DNA from: JANQHO01 sp965218075
Lineage (GTDB): Bacteria; Bacteroidota; Bacteroidia; Flavobacteriales; Schleiferiaceae
DNA: 64,000 nucleotides
Reading direction: 5' to 3'
NCBI GenBank assembly: GCA_965218075.1
Contig: CBDCJZ010000003.1
Location: 558,001 to 622,000, forward strand
Below are positions 45,103-53,877 of this stretch, piece after piece. The notes under the pieces are model-generated. The model was not told the origin of the DNA. It did not search any database and saw nothing but the letters and a program-made list of their open reading frames with translations. Positions within the stretch are counted from its first letter, which is position 1, and every line of letters starts with the position of its first letter. The translations under genes were made by a program, and so were the position numbers.

Positions 45103-47568
45103 ATGAAGAAAATGATTTTCTGTTCCGCCGCCTTTATTATCTGTCTACAATTAAAGGCACAAAAGATTTCAGGTTTGGTTACTGATGTTGCAACTAAACA
45201 GCCTATTACTGGGGCTAGTGTTTACAGCCATAGTAAGAGTATTGGTGCTGTTACCGATGCCGAAGGTAAATATCAGATTTTTACTTCGGAAAGAGGTCTA
45301 CTAGAACTTTCCGTCAGTTTCATTGGCTACGAAACTGTTACCAAAACTATAAGTCTTACAGAAGAGGATATGACTCTCGACTTCGAGTTAAAAGCCTTTC
45401 AATCCTTGCTTAACCCAGTTAACGTATCAGCTCTGAGAGCAAATAAAACTACACCTGTAGCCTATTCTGAGTTGAGCAAAGAGAAAATAGAAGAAAGAAA
45501 TGAGGGTCGTGATATTCCTTTCATTCTGAAAGACGCTCCTTCTACTGTGATTAATTCCGATGCGGGTACTGGTATTGGTTATACGGGTTTGCGCATCAGG
45601 GGAAGTGATGTATCCCGTATTAATGTCACAGTAAACGGTGTTCCTTTGAACGATGCTGAATCTCATCAAGTTTTTTGGGTAAATACTCCTGATTTGGCTA
45701 GTTCTACTCAATCTATACAAATTCAGAGGGGTGCCGGAACTTCTACTAATGGAGCAGGAGCTTTTGGAGCAAGCATTAATCTTAAAACCAATGACATACG
45801 ATTAAAACCCGGTGCTTCGGTCAATCTTGCTGCTGGATCATTCAATACTTTAAAAACTAACCTTCAGCTTCATACCGGCTTACTGCAAGACAAATGGACC
45901 ATTGAAGGTCGTTTGTCTCGAATTTCTTCCGATGGATTTATTGATCGGGCTGCTGCTGATCTCACCTCGTACTATTTGAGTGCAGGTTATTACAGTCCTC
46001 AAACTTCCATTCAGTTAATCCACTTTTCAGGAACAGAAAGAACTTACCAGGCATGGAATGGAATTCCGAAAGCTAAACTAAATGGTGACGAGCAGGGCAT
46101 AGAGAGTTATATTATACGCAATCGCAATGAAATTACCGAACAGGACTCTATTAATTTAATGACATCCGATTCCCGTACCTACAATTCCTATTTATATGAA
46201 AATCAAGTGGATAATTATGCTCAGGATCATTACCAACTACACCTAAATCACCATTTCAATAAAAGCTTAGAAGCTCATATAGCCTTGCATTATACCTATG
46301 GTAGGGGATATTTCGAAGAGTTTAGAGGAAGTGATCGTCTGAGTAATTATGGTCTTAACCCTGTTGTAATTGACGACCGTGATACATTATTTACCTCTGA
46401 TTTGATTCGCAGGTTGTGGCTGGATAATGATTTTACTGGAGGAATATATTCTCTGGAATATTCCAAAGATAATATCAACCTTATCTTTGGCGGTTCGTAT
46501 AATGAATATGCTGGAGATCATTTTGGAGAGATTATCTGGGCACAATATACCAGTGGTTCGAAATTGGGTTATCGTTATTACAACAGCGAAAGCTTAAAAA
46601 AAGACTGGAATAATTATCTGAAGATTAATTATAGATTTAATCGATTTAATGCTTTTGCCGACTTACAATACAGAGAGGTAGATTATTCTTCAACGGGAAC
46701 TGATAAATATCGCTCACCTATTTTCATTAATGAAACATTTGATTTCTTTAATCCAAAAGCCGGGTTAATTTATTCTGTTAATGATAATCTAAAAGTTTTT
46801 CTCTCTGCTGCCGTAGCTCAACGAGAGCCTGTAAGAGGTGATTTTTTAAAAGCCCAGACTAACATAGAGCCCAAATCAGAGTTCATGATCGATTACGAGG
46901 CAGGAGTTGAGTATGTTACTATCAAACACCTGCTTAAAGCCAATCTGTATTATATGGATTATAGCAATCAATTAATACAGACTGGTCAGTTAAACGATGT
47001 AGGCACTTCTGTCAGGGTAAATGCTCCCAACAGTTATCGTTTAGGAATAGAACTTGGTGGAGGAATAGATGTTATCGAATGGCTGAATACTTCTGCAAAT
47101 ATAGCTGTATGTCAGAACCGGCTTTTAAATTATAAGGAATATACCCCCGCTTATAACGTTAATTTTAATCTTATAGGCTATGATACCTTGAGTTTTTCCT
47201 CAACCCCTATATCCTTTTCTCCTAATGTTATTTTAAACATGGAGCTTGACTTTTCTCCTTTCAATGGTGATTTGCATTTAATTGCTAACGGTAAATATGT
47301 CAGTCGTCAATATCTGGATAATACAGGCGATAAATCTAAAAGTCTAGATCCTTTTCAGGTTATTGATTTGAGAATACAGTATGGCTGGAAAACCAAATTT
47401 GCCAAAAAAATACGATTTAATTTATTGGTGGTTAATCTACTCAATGAAAAGTACGAACCTAAAGGCTATAGCTATAGCTATAGCTATAGTGGTAGTAGGA
47501 TCACAGAAAATTTCTATTATCCCATGGCTGGCACCAATTTTATGGCAGGAGTTAATATTGACTTTTAA
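45103..47568 (+). CDS. TonB-dependent receptor, predicted thiamine (precursor) uptake
   Basis: 821 residues from MKKMIFCSAAFIICL (45103); a second ATG 33 bp upstream is weaker and lies close to the riboswitch. After the signal peptide (to LKAQ) comes a carboxypeptidase-regulatory-like domain (about 20-105, GLVTDVATKQPITGASVYSH, SFIGYETVTK), a plug (about 115-230, with VINSDAGTGIGYTGLRIRGS, VNGVPLNDAESHQ), and a large barrel ending MAGTNFMAGVNIDF. The final Phe is typical of barrels. The riboswitch immediately upstream points to thiamine or a precursor as ligand. The gene contains a (GCTATA)4 repeat near its 3' end. Confidence 0.9.
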   Translation: MKKMIFCSAAFIICLQLKAQKISGLVTDVATKQPITGASVYSHSKSIGAVTDAEGKYQIFTSERGLLELSVSFIGYETVTKTISLTEEDMTLDFELKAFQSLLNPVNVSALRANKTTPVAYSELSKEKIEERNEGRDIPFILKDAPSTVINSDAGTGIGYTGLRIRGSDVSRINVTVNGVPLNDAESHQVFWVNTPDLASSTQSIQIQRGAGTSTNGAGAFGASINLKTNDIRLKPGASVNLAAGSFNTLKTNLQLHTGLLQDKWTIEGRLSRISSDGFIDRAAADLTSYYLSAGYYSPQTSIQLIHFSGTERTYQAWNGIPKAKLNGDEQGIESYIIRNRNEITEQDSINLMTSDSRTYNSYLYENQVDNYAQDHYQLHLNHHFNKSLEAHIALHYTYGRGYFEEFRGSDRLSNYGLNPVVIDDRDTLFTSDLIRRLWLDNDFTGGIYSLEYSKDNINLIFGGSYNEYAGDHFGEIIWAQYTSGSKLGYRYYNSESLKKDWNNYLKINYRFNRFNAFADLQYREVDYSSTGTDKYRSPIFINETFDFFNPKAGLIYSVNDNLKVFLSAAVAQREPVRGDFLKAQTNIEPKSEFMIDYEAGVEYVTIKHLLKANLYYMDYSNQLIQTGQLNDVGTSVRVNAPNSYRLGIELGGGIDVIEWLNTSANIAVCQNRLLNYKEYTPAYNVNFNLIGYDTLSFSSTPISFSPNVILNMELDFSPFNGDLHLIANGKYVSRQYLDNTGDKSKSLDPFQVIDLRIQYGWKTKFAKKIRFNLLVVNLLNEKYEPKGYSYSYSYSGSRITENFYYPMAGTNFMAGVNIDF
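47465..47488. repeat. (GCTATA)4 hexanucleotide repeat in the TonB receptor gene
   Basis: Four perfect GCTATA units coding for Gly-Tyr-(Ser-Tyr)3-Ser within a late extracellular loop or turn (EPKGYSYSYSYSGSRI). As the unit is 6 bp, copy-number change would stay in frame, altering loop length. Confidence 0.7.
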
Positions 47569-47574
47569 AGCATA

Positions 47575-47600
47575 GAACCCGTTTACTGGGTTCGTTTTTT
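47575..47600. terminator. Bidirectional terminator between TonB receptor and mazG
   Basis: GAACCC-GTTTACT-GGGTTC hairpin followed by GTTTTTTATTTT on the plus strand, placed between two convergent genes. Also usable from the minus strand, where the T-run is weaker. Confidence 0.8.
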
Positions 47601-47925
47601 ATTTTAGTTTTTCATTCTGACAATGACGGTTGTGATCTCTCCGAGTCTTTTTTTCCATCTTTCTGTTAAAAGCAGTTTCAAGATCAGTATTGGTTTGATT
47701 AGCTAAGCATAAGACCACAAAAAGCACATCTGCTAGTTCTTCACCCAAATCTTTGTCTTTATCTGATTCTTTTTCACTTTGTTCACCATATCTGCGGGAA
47801 ATAATACTAGCTACCTCACCCACTTCCTCAGTTAGCTGGGTCATGTTGGTAAGTTCATTAAAATATCTTACACCATGTTTTTTAATCCAATTATCTACTA
47901 TTTCCTGAAGTTTACTTACCTCCAT
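47599..47925 (-). CDS. MazG-like nucleotide pyrophosphohydrolase
   Basis: 108 residues from MEVSKLQEIVDNWIKKHG. All-alpha NTP-PPase: the metal-binding ExxE...ExxD pattern is seen in LTEEVGEVASIISRRYGEQ and DLGEELADVLFVVLCLANQT, followed by ETAFNRKMEKKTRRDHNRH. Single-domain members (like the EAR/RS21-C6 group) hydrolyse dNTPs, often damaged ones. A TAGATTTG box at 47955-47948 suggests a short leader. Convergent with the TonB receptor. Confidence 0.87.
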   Translation of the reverse strand: MEVSKLQEIVDNWIKKHGVRYFNELTNMTQLTEEVGEVASIISRRYGEQSEKESDKDKDLGEELADVLFVVLCLANQTNTDLETAFNRKMEKKTRRDHNRHCQNEKLK

Positions 47926-48238
47926 GAACATGTTTTGTATTTCTTTGCAAATCTATATATTAAGGATATGTATAGAATCAAAGTTTCAATTTTTCAAAAT
48001 CTCTTTTATCTTCAGTATTAAATCCTCGTTTTCTGTAATTAAAACGAAATTTACCCTCTTTGAAGTATAAGGGGTGACAAACTATCATGAAAGAGATTTT
48101 GGTAAATTTTCCATTACTGATAGGATGAGTTTTTACATAATTTCAGAACTCTTCAATGCTGCTAACATGATACTACCATTTTAAAAATTAATTATAATAT
48201 TGTATTATCTGAAATATAGAAAGCAAAATCTAGAGGTT

Positions 48239-50053
48239 ATGGAATGGCTTGTTCATTTTTTTTTGATTATATCTGCCAGTTCAGCTCTTCTAGCCCAGCA
48301 AAATGTTGTTCAAGAAGCTTCGGATTCGAATCTTAAAAATCCATATCAAATTCTCATTTTAAATAAAGCTGTCGGCGAAGGAAGTGATATTGCCTATGAA
48401 GTAATACAACTATTGAACCTTCGGGAACGAGAACTTGAGTTAGTTAAAACAATTCAATCTAAAACAGCTACTTATCAAACTTATCAACTAAAAGTAAATA
48501 GCTATCCTGTTTATGGGGCTTTGATAAAAGTTGCCGTTAGTAAAGAAGGTAAAATCACCAGTATACGCTATCCACACAGTATTTATAAGAACGTTCAGGA
48601 TAAAGCTTTTCCAGAGAAAATCAGCCCTAATATTAATAGAACTTACCGAGACTTTGATGTTATCTCTGTACAAAGGGTTTATCTACCACAGCAAGACCAA
48701 CTGATTCCAACTCTTCTAATTGAACTAACGGATAACGATACTAAATACCTACAACTCATTTCTGATTCTGAATCTATCTTACATCTAGAAAATATGGTTA
48801 AGTTTTTTCGTGATGGCCCTAATGATACTATTGTTAACAGTCTACTCTTTAACCCTGATCCTTTAACTACTTCTAATAAAACTTACGGAGTGCCATACAA
48901 TGATGCCAATGATACCGATTCTCCAGAGCTGAATAACCAACGCATTTCGGTGAGTCTCAAGGTTTCTTATATTGGCAATAGATTTATGCTGGAAAATGAT
49001 TATGTAGCTATTAGAGAGCTCAGCAGGCCCAAAGTTCCTGTAGCTGAATCTAATTCACCAAGCTTTATCTTCACACGCAGTGAGTCGGGTTTTGAGGATG
49101 TAATGGTTCTGTTCCATATCACGACCTTCAAGGAGCACCTCAATAAGCTTGGCTATGGTTTTCTACCTGGATTTCGAATAGAAGCAGATCCCCATGCATT
49201 ATATGGGGCCGACCAATCAGTCTTTCATAGCAAATTTAATCCTCCTCGTCTCTTATTTGGCGAAGGAGGGGTAGACGACGCTGAAGATGCAGATGTTATT
49301 GTCCATGAGTATGCTCACGCTCTAATATATGGAGCTATAGGAAACTCCCCTAATAATACTATTGAGCGTGAAACAATTGAAGAGGCTGTATGTGATTACT
49401 TTGCCGCCTCCTATTCTAAGGTTATCGATAGTTTTAATTTCGATAAAATATATAACTGGGATGGCCATAACGAGTTTTTGCCAGGGCGTGAAGGTAGCAG
49501 CTCAAAAGATTACCAGAATATTACTTTTACAACAGGAGGTGGTATATATCAGCATACTGATATATTGGTTTCCTGTTTGTTAGCTATTAATCAATCCATT
49601 GGCCGTGAACTTGCTGATGAACTAGCATTAGAAGCAATTTACAATCTTTCACCAGGAACCACTATGCCTCAATTTGCACGGGATGTGATATGGGCTGATT
49701 CCACCTTAAATGGGGGTAACAACTTTTTTAGTGTTTATAATGCTTTTGTCAGCCGTAATATATTGCCTGTTTGGATATCTTTACCCGAAAACAGAATAAC
49801 AGAAAATATCATTGAATTAAGGGGAAGCATCAATTTTGCATATGGCCGGGAATTAGTAGTCTACTCCCCCAAATCCGAAACAATCAATATAGAGCTTTAC
49901 TCAATGAATGGAACAGGCATAAAACTTCAGTTGGATCCTTTAAGCAAAAGTGAGATATCCGTTGGTGCATCTGAATTAGAAACAGGTATATATCTTTTAA
50001 AGATATATACTGAAAATGGAAACAATGAGATCTTTAAAGTAGCTCGCTTTTAA
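48239..50053 (+). CDS. Secreted gluzincin-type metalloprotease with T9SS sorting tail
   Basis: 604 residues from the ATG at 48239 (MEWLVHFFLIISASSALLAQ, signal peptide); an in-frame TTG 39 bp upstream is disfavoured. The N-terminal propeptide-like region (about 30-190, FTP/PepSY-like: TYQLKVNSYPVYGALIKVAV, GKITSIRYP) is followed by the catalytic part with HEYAH (356-360) and, about 22 residues on, EEAVCDYF (381-388), giving the HExxH + ExxxD arrangement of thermolysin-like gluzincins. C-terminal tail LVVYSPKSETINIELYSMNG through ETGIYLLKIY ends with VARF, a type A T9SS sorting domain. About 300 bp of featureless DNA precede it. Confidence 0.85.
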   Translation: MEWLVHFFLIISASSALLAQQNVVQEASDSNLKNPYQILILNKAVGEGSDIAYEVIQLLNLRERELELVKTIQSKTATYQTYQLKVNSYPVYGALIKVAVSKEGKITSIRYPHSIYKNVQDKAFPEKISPNINRTYRDFDVISVQRVYLPQQDQLIPTLLIELTDNDTKYLQLISDSESILHLENMVKFFRDGPNDTIVNSLLFNPDPLTTSNKTYGVPYNDANDTDSPELNNQRISVSLKVSYIGNRFMLENDYVAIRELSRPKVPVAESNSPSFIFTRSESGFEDVMVLFHITTFKEHLNKLGYGFLPGFRIEADPHALYGADQSVFHSKFNPPRLLFGEGGVDDAEDADVIVHEYAHALIYGAIGNSPNNTIERETIEEAVCDYFAASYSKVIDSFNFDKIYNWDGHNEFLPGREGSSSKDYQNITFTTGGGIYQHTDILVSCLLAINQSIGRELADELALEAIYNLSPGTTMPQFARDVIWADSTLNGGNNFFSVYNAFVSRNILPVWISLPENRITENIIELRGSINFAYGRELVVYSPKSETINIELYSMNGTGIKLQLDPLSKSEISVGASELETGIYLLKIYTENGNNEIFKVARF

Positions 50054-50130
50054 GAATTTACCAGAGTCCTGAGTTTTTCAATAAAATCATTAAAATCATC
50101 TGGAGTCCGTTTACGAGTTTTCTTGCTTAT

Positions 50131-50524
50131 AAAAGCTTAATTATACCCAGGAGCTAGTAAGTAGTTTTTTCCTGTTGCTGTGAACCTCTTGCTCAAAAAT
50201 TATTCGGATTTTGGATAATTGTTTCAAGAAAGTTTTGGCATGGGTCAGATCATCACACAAGGTCGGATGGACGAATTTAAGGTGCCTCTCTAAAACAGAT
50301 AGCATAATCCCTTTTTCTTTTATCTGTCAGTAAGTCATTTCCAACTCCCATAAGGGTTTCCACACTTCTATCTGGTCAGTTTCAACATATCTGATTCCTG
50401 TTAAAGTTGAATTTACATACTTGAGATTTTGTATCTAATAACCAGCAGCTTTTTACCGTAGAATGCAAGATTCAGTGGCTTAGCATTAAGGCATGATCTT
50501 AGTAAAAAGAAACTAAAAAATCAA
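50131..50524 (-). pseudogene. Broken YbgC-like acyl-CoA thioesterase, copy A (inverted duplicate)
   Basis: On the minus strand: EVWKPLWELEMTY, stop (TGA), QIKEKGIMLSVLERHLKF, HPTLCDDL, KTFLKQLSKIRIIFEQEV. This is the hotdog-fold 4-hydroxybenzoyl-CoA thioesterase pattern (..ELG.(S/T)Y.(E/Q)(M/I)E..GIMLPVLE...(K)Y..PA.YDDLL.(V)). It is about nine-tenths identical, by eye, to the inverted sequence at 61117-61500, and shares the same TGA. N-terminal catalytic region truncated. Flanking DNA (50054-50130, 50525-50923) shows no gene; a possible former frame (GHIAQDKFLGDFLNKNFID) lies near 50850-50930. Confidence 0.75.
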
Positions 50525-50923
50525 TGCCCCGTTCTACAGGCAGGTATAATTTGACTTTGTTGAATTGTACTACACTTAATCGCATCCCAATTTACAAAAT
50601 TTATGTATTAGCAGAATCTAGTTAAAGATGGTATTTATTCTTTTGCCTGTGTTCATTATTTGGATACTTTCTACACAATGCCTGTTGTTTATAACTGTTC
50701 TGATGTTGTTTCAGGGTTTCTAATGTAAATTTTGCTTTGGAAGATAGACTGAATTTTCTATTTATGATTGTTCATAAATAACGGAAATTTAACCCCCGTT
50801 TCATTAAAGCCTGTTCTCAATTTTTACATTACACCTCCAAAGCACCTAACATTGCTGGACACATAGCTCAAGATAAGTTCTTAGGGGATTTCTTAAACAA
50901 GAATTTTATCGACCGAGAAATTG

Positions 50924-50931
50924 TAAATTTG
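50924..50931 (+). promoter_or_regulatory. -7 box for the gene at 50967
   Basis: TAAATTTG, a TAnnTTTG match. It implies initiation near 50937 and so excludes a GTG start at 50931 in favour of the ATG at 50967. Confidence 0.4.
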
Positions 50932-50966
50932 TGCGCATCATCAATCGAAATCTGCTTAAAAAGCTA

Positions 50967-51575
50967 ATGAATTCTACCACATCATTAATCATTAAAATCA
51001 CTTTGGGGTTAAGTATCATTTTTTTAGGACATACTCTATATGAGATTATCCTGGAGCCTATTCGCTTTGAAAAAATCAAAGAAAAGAGACATGATAAAAT
51101 TAAACAGCGTCTTGAGCTGATAAGGGATGCCCAAAAGTCTTATCGAGATGAGTACAACACCTTTGCTAAAGATTTTAAAATGCTTATTGCTTTTGTAGAT
51201 ACTGGTAAGCAAACCATTATTGAACGTAAGGATTCTACTTTTACATATTATGATAAAATTTTCCAACAAGACCTGGAAAAAGATACAGTGATAACTAAAA
51301 TATTAGGCTACCAAGACGTAAAGGAAAATTTATTTGGAAAAGACTTTGACGTTAACAAATTGCAATACATCCCATTTACTTATAATAAAAAATTTGAAAT
51401 AGATGGAGGCAAAATAACTGTAAATGAAGTAGTCGTTCCCGTTTTCGAGGCCAAGGCTACTAATGAGGTTATTTTTTTCGACGTATATGATAAATATAGC
51501 CAATACATAGATAAGAATGGTTTCCTAGCTGTTGGCTCTATGACTAAACCCACTCTTAGTGGTAACTGGAAGTAA
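50967..51575 (+). CDS. Conserved single-TM hypothetical protein
   Basis: 202 residues from MNSTTSLIIKITLGLSIIFL. One N-terminal TM (about 5-27), then a predicted periplasmic domain starting with a helix (FEKIKEKRHDKIKQRLELIR, RDAQKSYRDEYNTFAKDFKM) and then mixed alpha/beta. DAQ.(S/A)Y(R/K)...G.(Y/F)...(F/M)..L is reminiscent of type IV pilin-like or secretion-associated helices, but there is no prepilin peptidase site. In Bacteroidota such proteins sit beside the DUF3822 gene, as here. Function unknown. Confidence 0.6.
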   Translation: MNSTTSLIIKITLGLSIIFLGHTLYEIILEPIRFEKIKEKRHDKIKQRLELIRDAQKSYRDEYNTFAKDFKMLIAFVDTGKQTIIERKDSTFTYYDKIFQQDLEKDTVITKILGYQDVKENLFGKDFDVNKLQYIPFTYNKKFEIDGGKITVNEVVVPVFEAKATNEVIFFDVYDKYSQYIDKNGFLAVGSMTKPTLSGNWK

Positions 51576-51639
51576 AAACATAGTATTCATTACTTTAAAA
51601 AAGCCTTTGTTTGGGACCAAATTGGTATAGGCTCTCATG

Positions 51640-52428
51640 TAGTAATGGAGATTTAGCTTGCACGAAAGCTCTATTTTACTTGACGAGTCCAATAAGCGGG
51701 AAATACTAGGCGTAGGAACTGAAAGCTGGCCTGTTACCAAAATTGGAACATCTCACCAGGCATATAGAAAATTCTCTTACGAGTTTATCTTTTACATTAC
51801 CAAGGATTGTTAATCCGTACATTGGGTTTTAGCCTTACCTAAATTTGGTCTTATACACGAAAATTTATTTGTCGCTGAAAAACGGTGGCTTACCCTCACA
51901 CAAACCTGTCAATTACTGGAAAAAGACATGATTTATTTAAATAGCTGGAAGGAAATTTTCCTGAACTGCATTTATGCTTCTCCTGCTTATTTAGATAACT
52001 GGATTAGTAATAACTATCCTCAAAGCATGTTCTCACATAGCAGTCAAAGCGTGTTTAAAAGCATTTCACATCTACCAGCTACCGTGATACTCGTCTTTAT
52101 GAATATACACTCCAAATATGGCTGAATTACTTCTATATAAACGTAATGAGGTTGTTTTATACAATCAATTTACTCGTGTCGCAGCTGAAGATTTGACATA
52201 TTATCTTTTATTTGCTCTCGAATAAAGCCAAATGTTAACTTCTGAAATTCAGCTTTGCCTTGCCGGGGGTTATTCACTCAAATCAAAGTTTTCTAAAATG
52301 CTTGATAAGCACCTAGGTTCTATAAGCGATGTGAGGAAACCCAAGGACTTCAATCTTTCAGATTCTATGAGTCTAACTGATTTTCAAAAAGTTTTTAATC
52401 TTATAGATGGATTATGGTCAGGATAATC
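51640..52428 (+). pseudogene. Broken DUF3822 family gene
   Basis: Plus-strand fragments in changing frames: SLHESSILLDESNKREILGV (51655 on), a piece around WLTLTQTCQLLEKDMIYLNS, then MAELLLYKRNEVVLYNQFTR and AAEDLTYYLLFALE, followed by an in-frame TAA near 52222 and SEIQLCLAGGYSLKSKFSKM to the end. DUF3822 proteins of Bacteroidota are adenylyltransferase/actin-fold-like, of unknown function, and their gene is normally just upstream of rsmD. Here the pseudogene end overlaps the rsmD start by about 13 bp. Confidence 0.7.
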
Positions 52429-52959
52429 AGCGGTGGAAACCGAGGCAAAAAAATTTTAGCCTCTCTAAACATATCAGTAAGGCCTACTACTAATATGGCT
52501 AAAGAGTCGTTATTTAATATTCTCAACAACCAATTTTATTTTGACGAGATAAAAGTACTGGATCTTTTTGCCGGAACTGGAAATATAAGTTATGAGCTAG
52601 CTAGTAGAGGCTGTAAAGATATCACTGCCGTAGATATTGAAGGAGCCTGCATCAACTTTATTGAAAAAACGGCTGTGCAATTGGGCTTTAAAAATATTAC
52701 TGCTTATCGGGCAGATGTGATGTGTTTTCTGGAAAAGGATTATCATCGGTACGATCTAATTTTTGCCGATCCCCCTTATGATTACAAAGATTATGGCAAA
52801 CTAGTGAGCAAGATTTTTTTTAAGCGACTGTTAAAAGAAAATGGGGTTTTAGTAATAGAGCACTCAAGCCAGTTAGATTTATCAGGACTCAATCATTTTG
52901 GATTCTCTCGTAAATACAGTAACATGAGATTCAGTTTCTTGCAAAAAACTCCTTCCTAA
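52414..52959 (+). CDS. rsmD: 16S rRNA (guanine966-N2)-methyltransferase RsmD
   Basis: Methylates G966 of 16S rRNA in the 30S subunit. 181 residues. The start MVRIISGGNRGKKI is typical. SAM-binding motif I VLDLFAGTGNISYELASRGC (residues 48-67), catalytic motif IV ADPPYDYKDYG (DPPY at 119-122), and N-terminal SVRPTTNMAKESLFNILNN (the RPT..(R/K)(E/V)..FN motif) are complete. Lies against the dead DUF3822 gene on one side and the convergent rdgB on the other, overlapping the latter by 4 bp. Confidence 0.94.
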   Translation: MVRIISGGNRGKKILASLNISVRPTTNMAKESLFNILNNQFYFDEIKVLDLFAGTGNISYELASRGCKDITAVDIEGACINFIEKTAVQLGFKNITAYRADVMCFLEKDYHRYDLIFADPPYDYKDYGKLVSKIFFKRLLKENGVLVIEHSSQLDLSGLNHFGFSRKYSNMRFSFLQKTPS

Positions 52960-53537
52960 TAGCTTTTCAGATATTTTGCAAATCTTTGGACTGCCTTCGC
53001 TCGATGACTTATCTTGCTTTTTTCTTTTAGACTCATTTCAGCAAAGCTTAACTTAAAGCCATCTGGCAAAAAAATAGGATCATAGCCAAAACCCTTTTCG
53101 CCTTTTTTTTGAATAAGAATACTCCCTTCAACTTTTCCTTCAAAAAAAAGTTCTTTACCATTACTATCTATATAAGCTATTATCGTTCTAAACTCAGCTC
53201 TTCTGTTACTTTCTCCATCCAAAGCCATCAATAGCTTATTTATATTGTCTTCAAAAGTGGCTTCTTTTCCTGCATAGCGAGCAGAGAAAACCCCTGGCGC
53301 ATCGTTTAAAGCATCAACTTTTAGTCCGGTATCATCTGCAAAACAAGCTTTTTTTGTTTTATTAAAAATATGGCGAACCTTTATCAAAGCATTTTCTTGC
53401 AAGGTTTCCCCAATTTCTAGTATGTTTTCCCGTAACCCTATTTCCGATAGGGAAAATACCCTATATTCGCCCGTCAACATTTTTTTGATTTCGTCGACTT
53501 TATGGAAATTGTAAGTGGCAAAAATCAATTCTTTCAT
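52956..53537 (-). CDS. rdgB: Non-canonical purine NTP pyrophosphatase (RdgB/HAM1)
   Basis: Hydrolyses dITP/XTP to monophosphates, protecting DNA from deaminated purines. 193 residues. N-terminal FATYNFHKVDEIKKML (T-x-N-x-x-K motif), FADDTGLKVDALNDAPGVFS (metal-binding DD), ARYAGKEATFEDNINKLLMA, GKVEGSILIQKKGEKGFGYD (GxGFGYDP motif), PIFLPDG, FAEMSLKEKSKISHRAKAV (SHR motif). All key residues are intact. Convergent with rsmD. About 340 bp with no assignable gene follow on its upstream side. Confidence 0.94.
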   Translation of the reverse strand: MKELIFATYNFHKVDEIKKMLTGEYRVFSLSEIGLRENILEIGETLQENALIKVRHIFNKTKKACFADDTGLKVDALNDAPGVFSARYAGKEATFEDNINKLLMALDGESNRRAEFRTIIAYIDSNGKELFFEGKVEGSILIQKKGEKGFGYDPIFLPDGFKLSFAEMSLKEKSKISHRAKAVQRFAKYLKSY

Positions 53538-53877
53538 TAACTTTTTTAACTAATAATAATAAATTTTCGTTAGTTGAGTATGGCAAAGGCACAATATCAG
53601 TTCTTCGACATGCCTATCCGCAAGGTTATAAAATCGGCTGATTATAAAAATTATTTGCCTAGATACAGGACTCATTTAAATCTTACGAATAACCCACAAA
53701 TTTCATTCAAGAACAGAATTTATGTTTTTCATCCGGCAGCAACGACTATCCTAAAATAAATGAGAATATGGCTTCTCTTAAAAGGAATTCACAGTAAAAT
53801 TTTTAGTTTTATTATTTTGCAAAAGCACTATTTTTATTGTGTCAATTAATATTTGAAAAGTTAAGCAATCTACCTTC
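53538..53877 (+). other. Gap between rdgB and nadC
   Basis: One 61-codon plus-strand frame (53574-53759; MAKAQYQFFDMPIRKVIKSA from 53580) can be read but has no known match, no -7 box and a poor end. It may be the remnant of a longer gene. Otherwise AT-rich DNA with no hairpins. Confidence 0.3.

Noticed and set aside
53574..53759. Small protein gene upstream of nadC
   Set aside because: No match, TTG start, no promoter box; kept only as a gap note.
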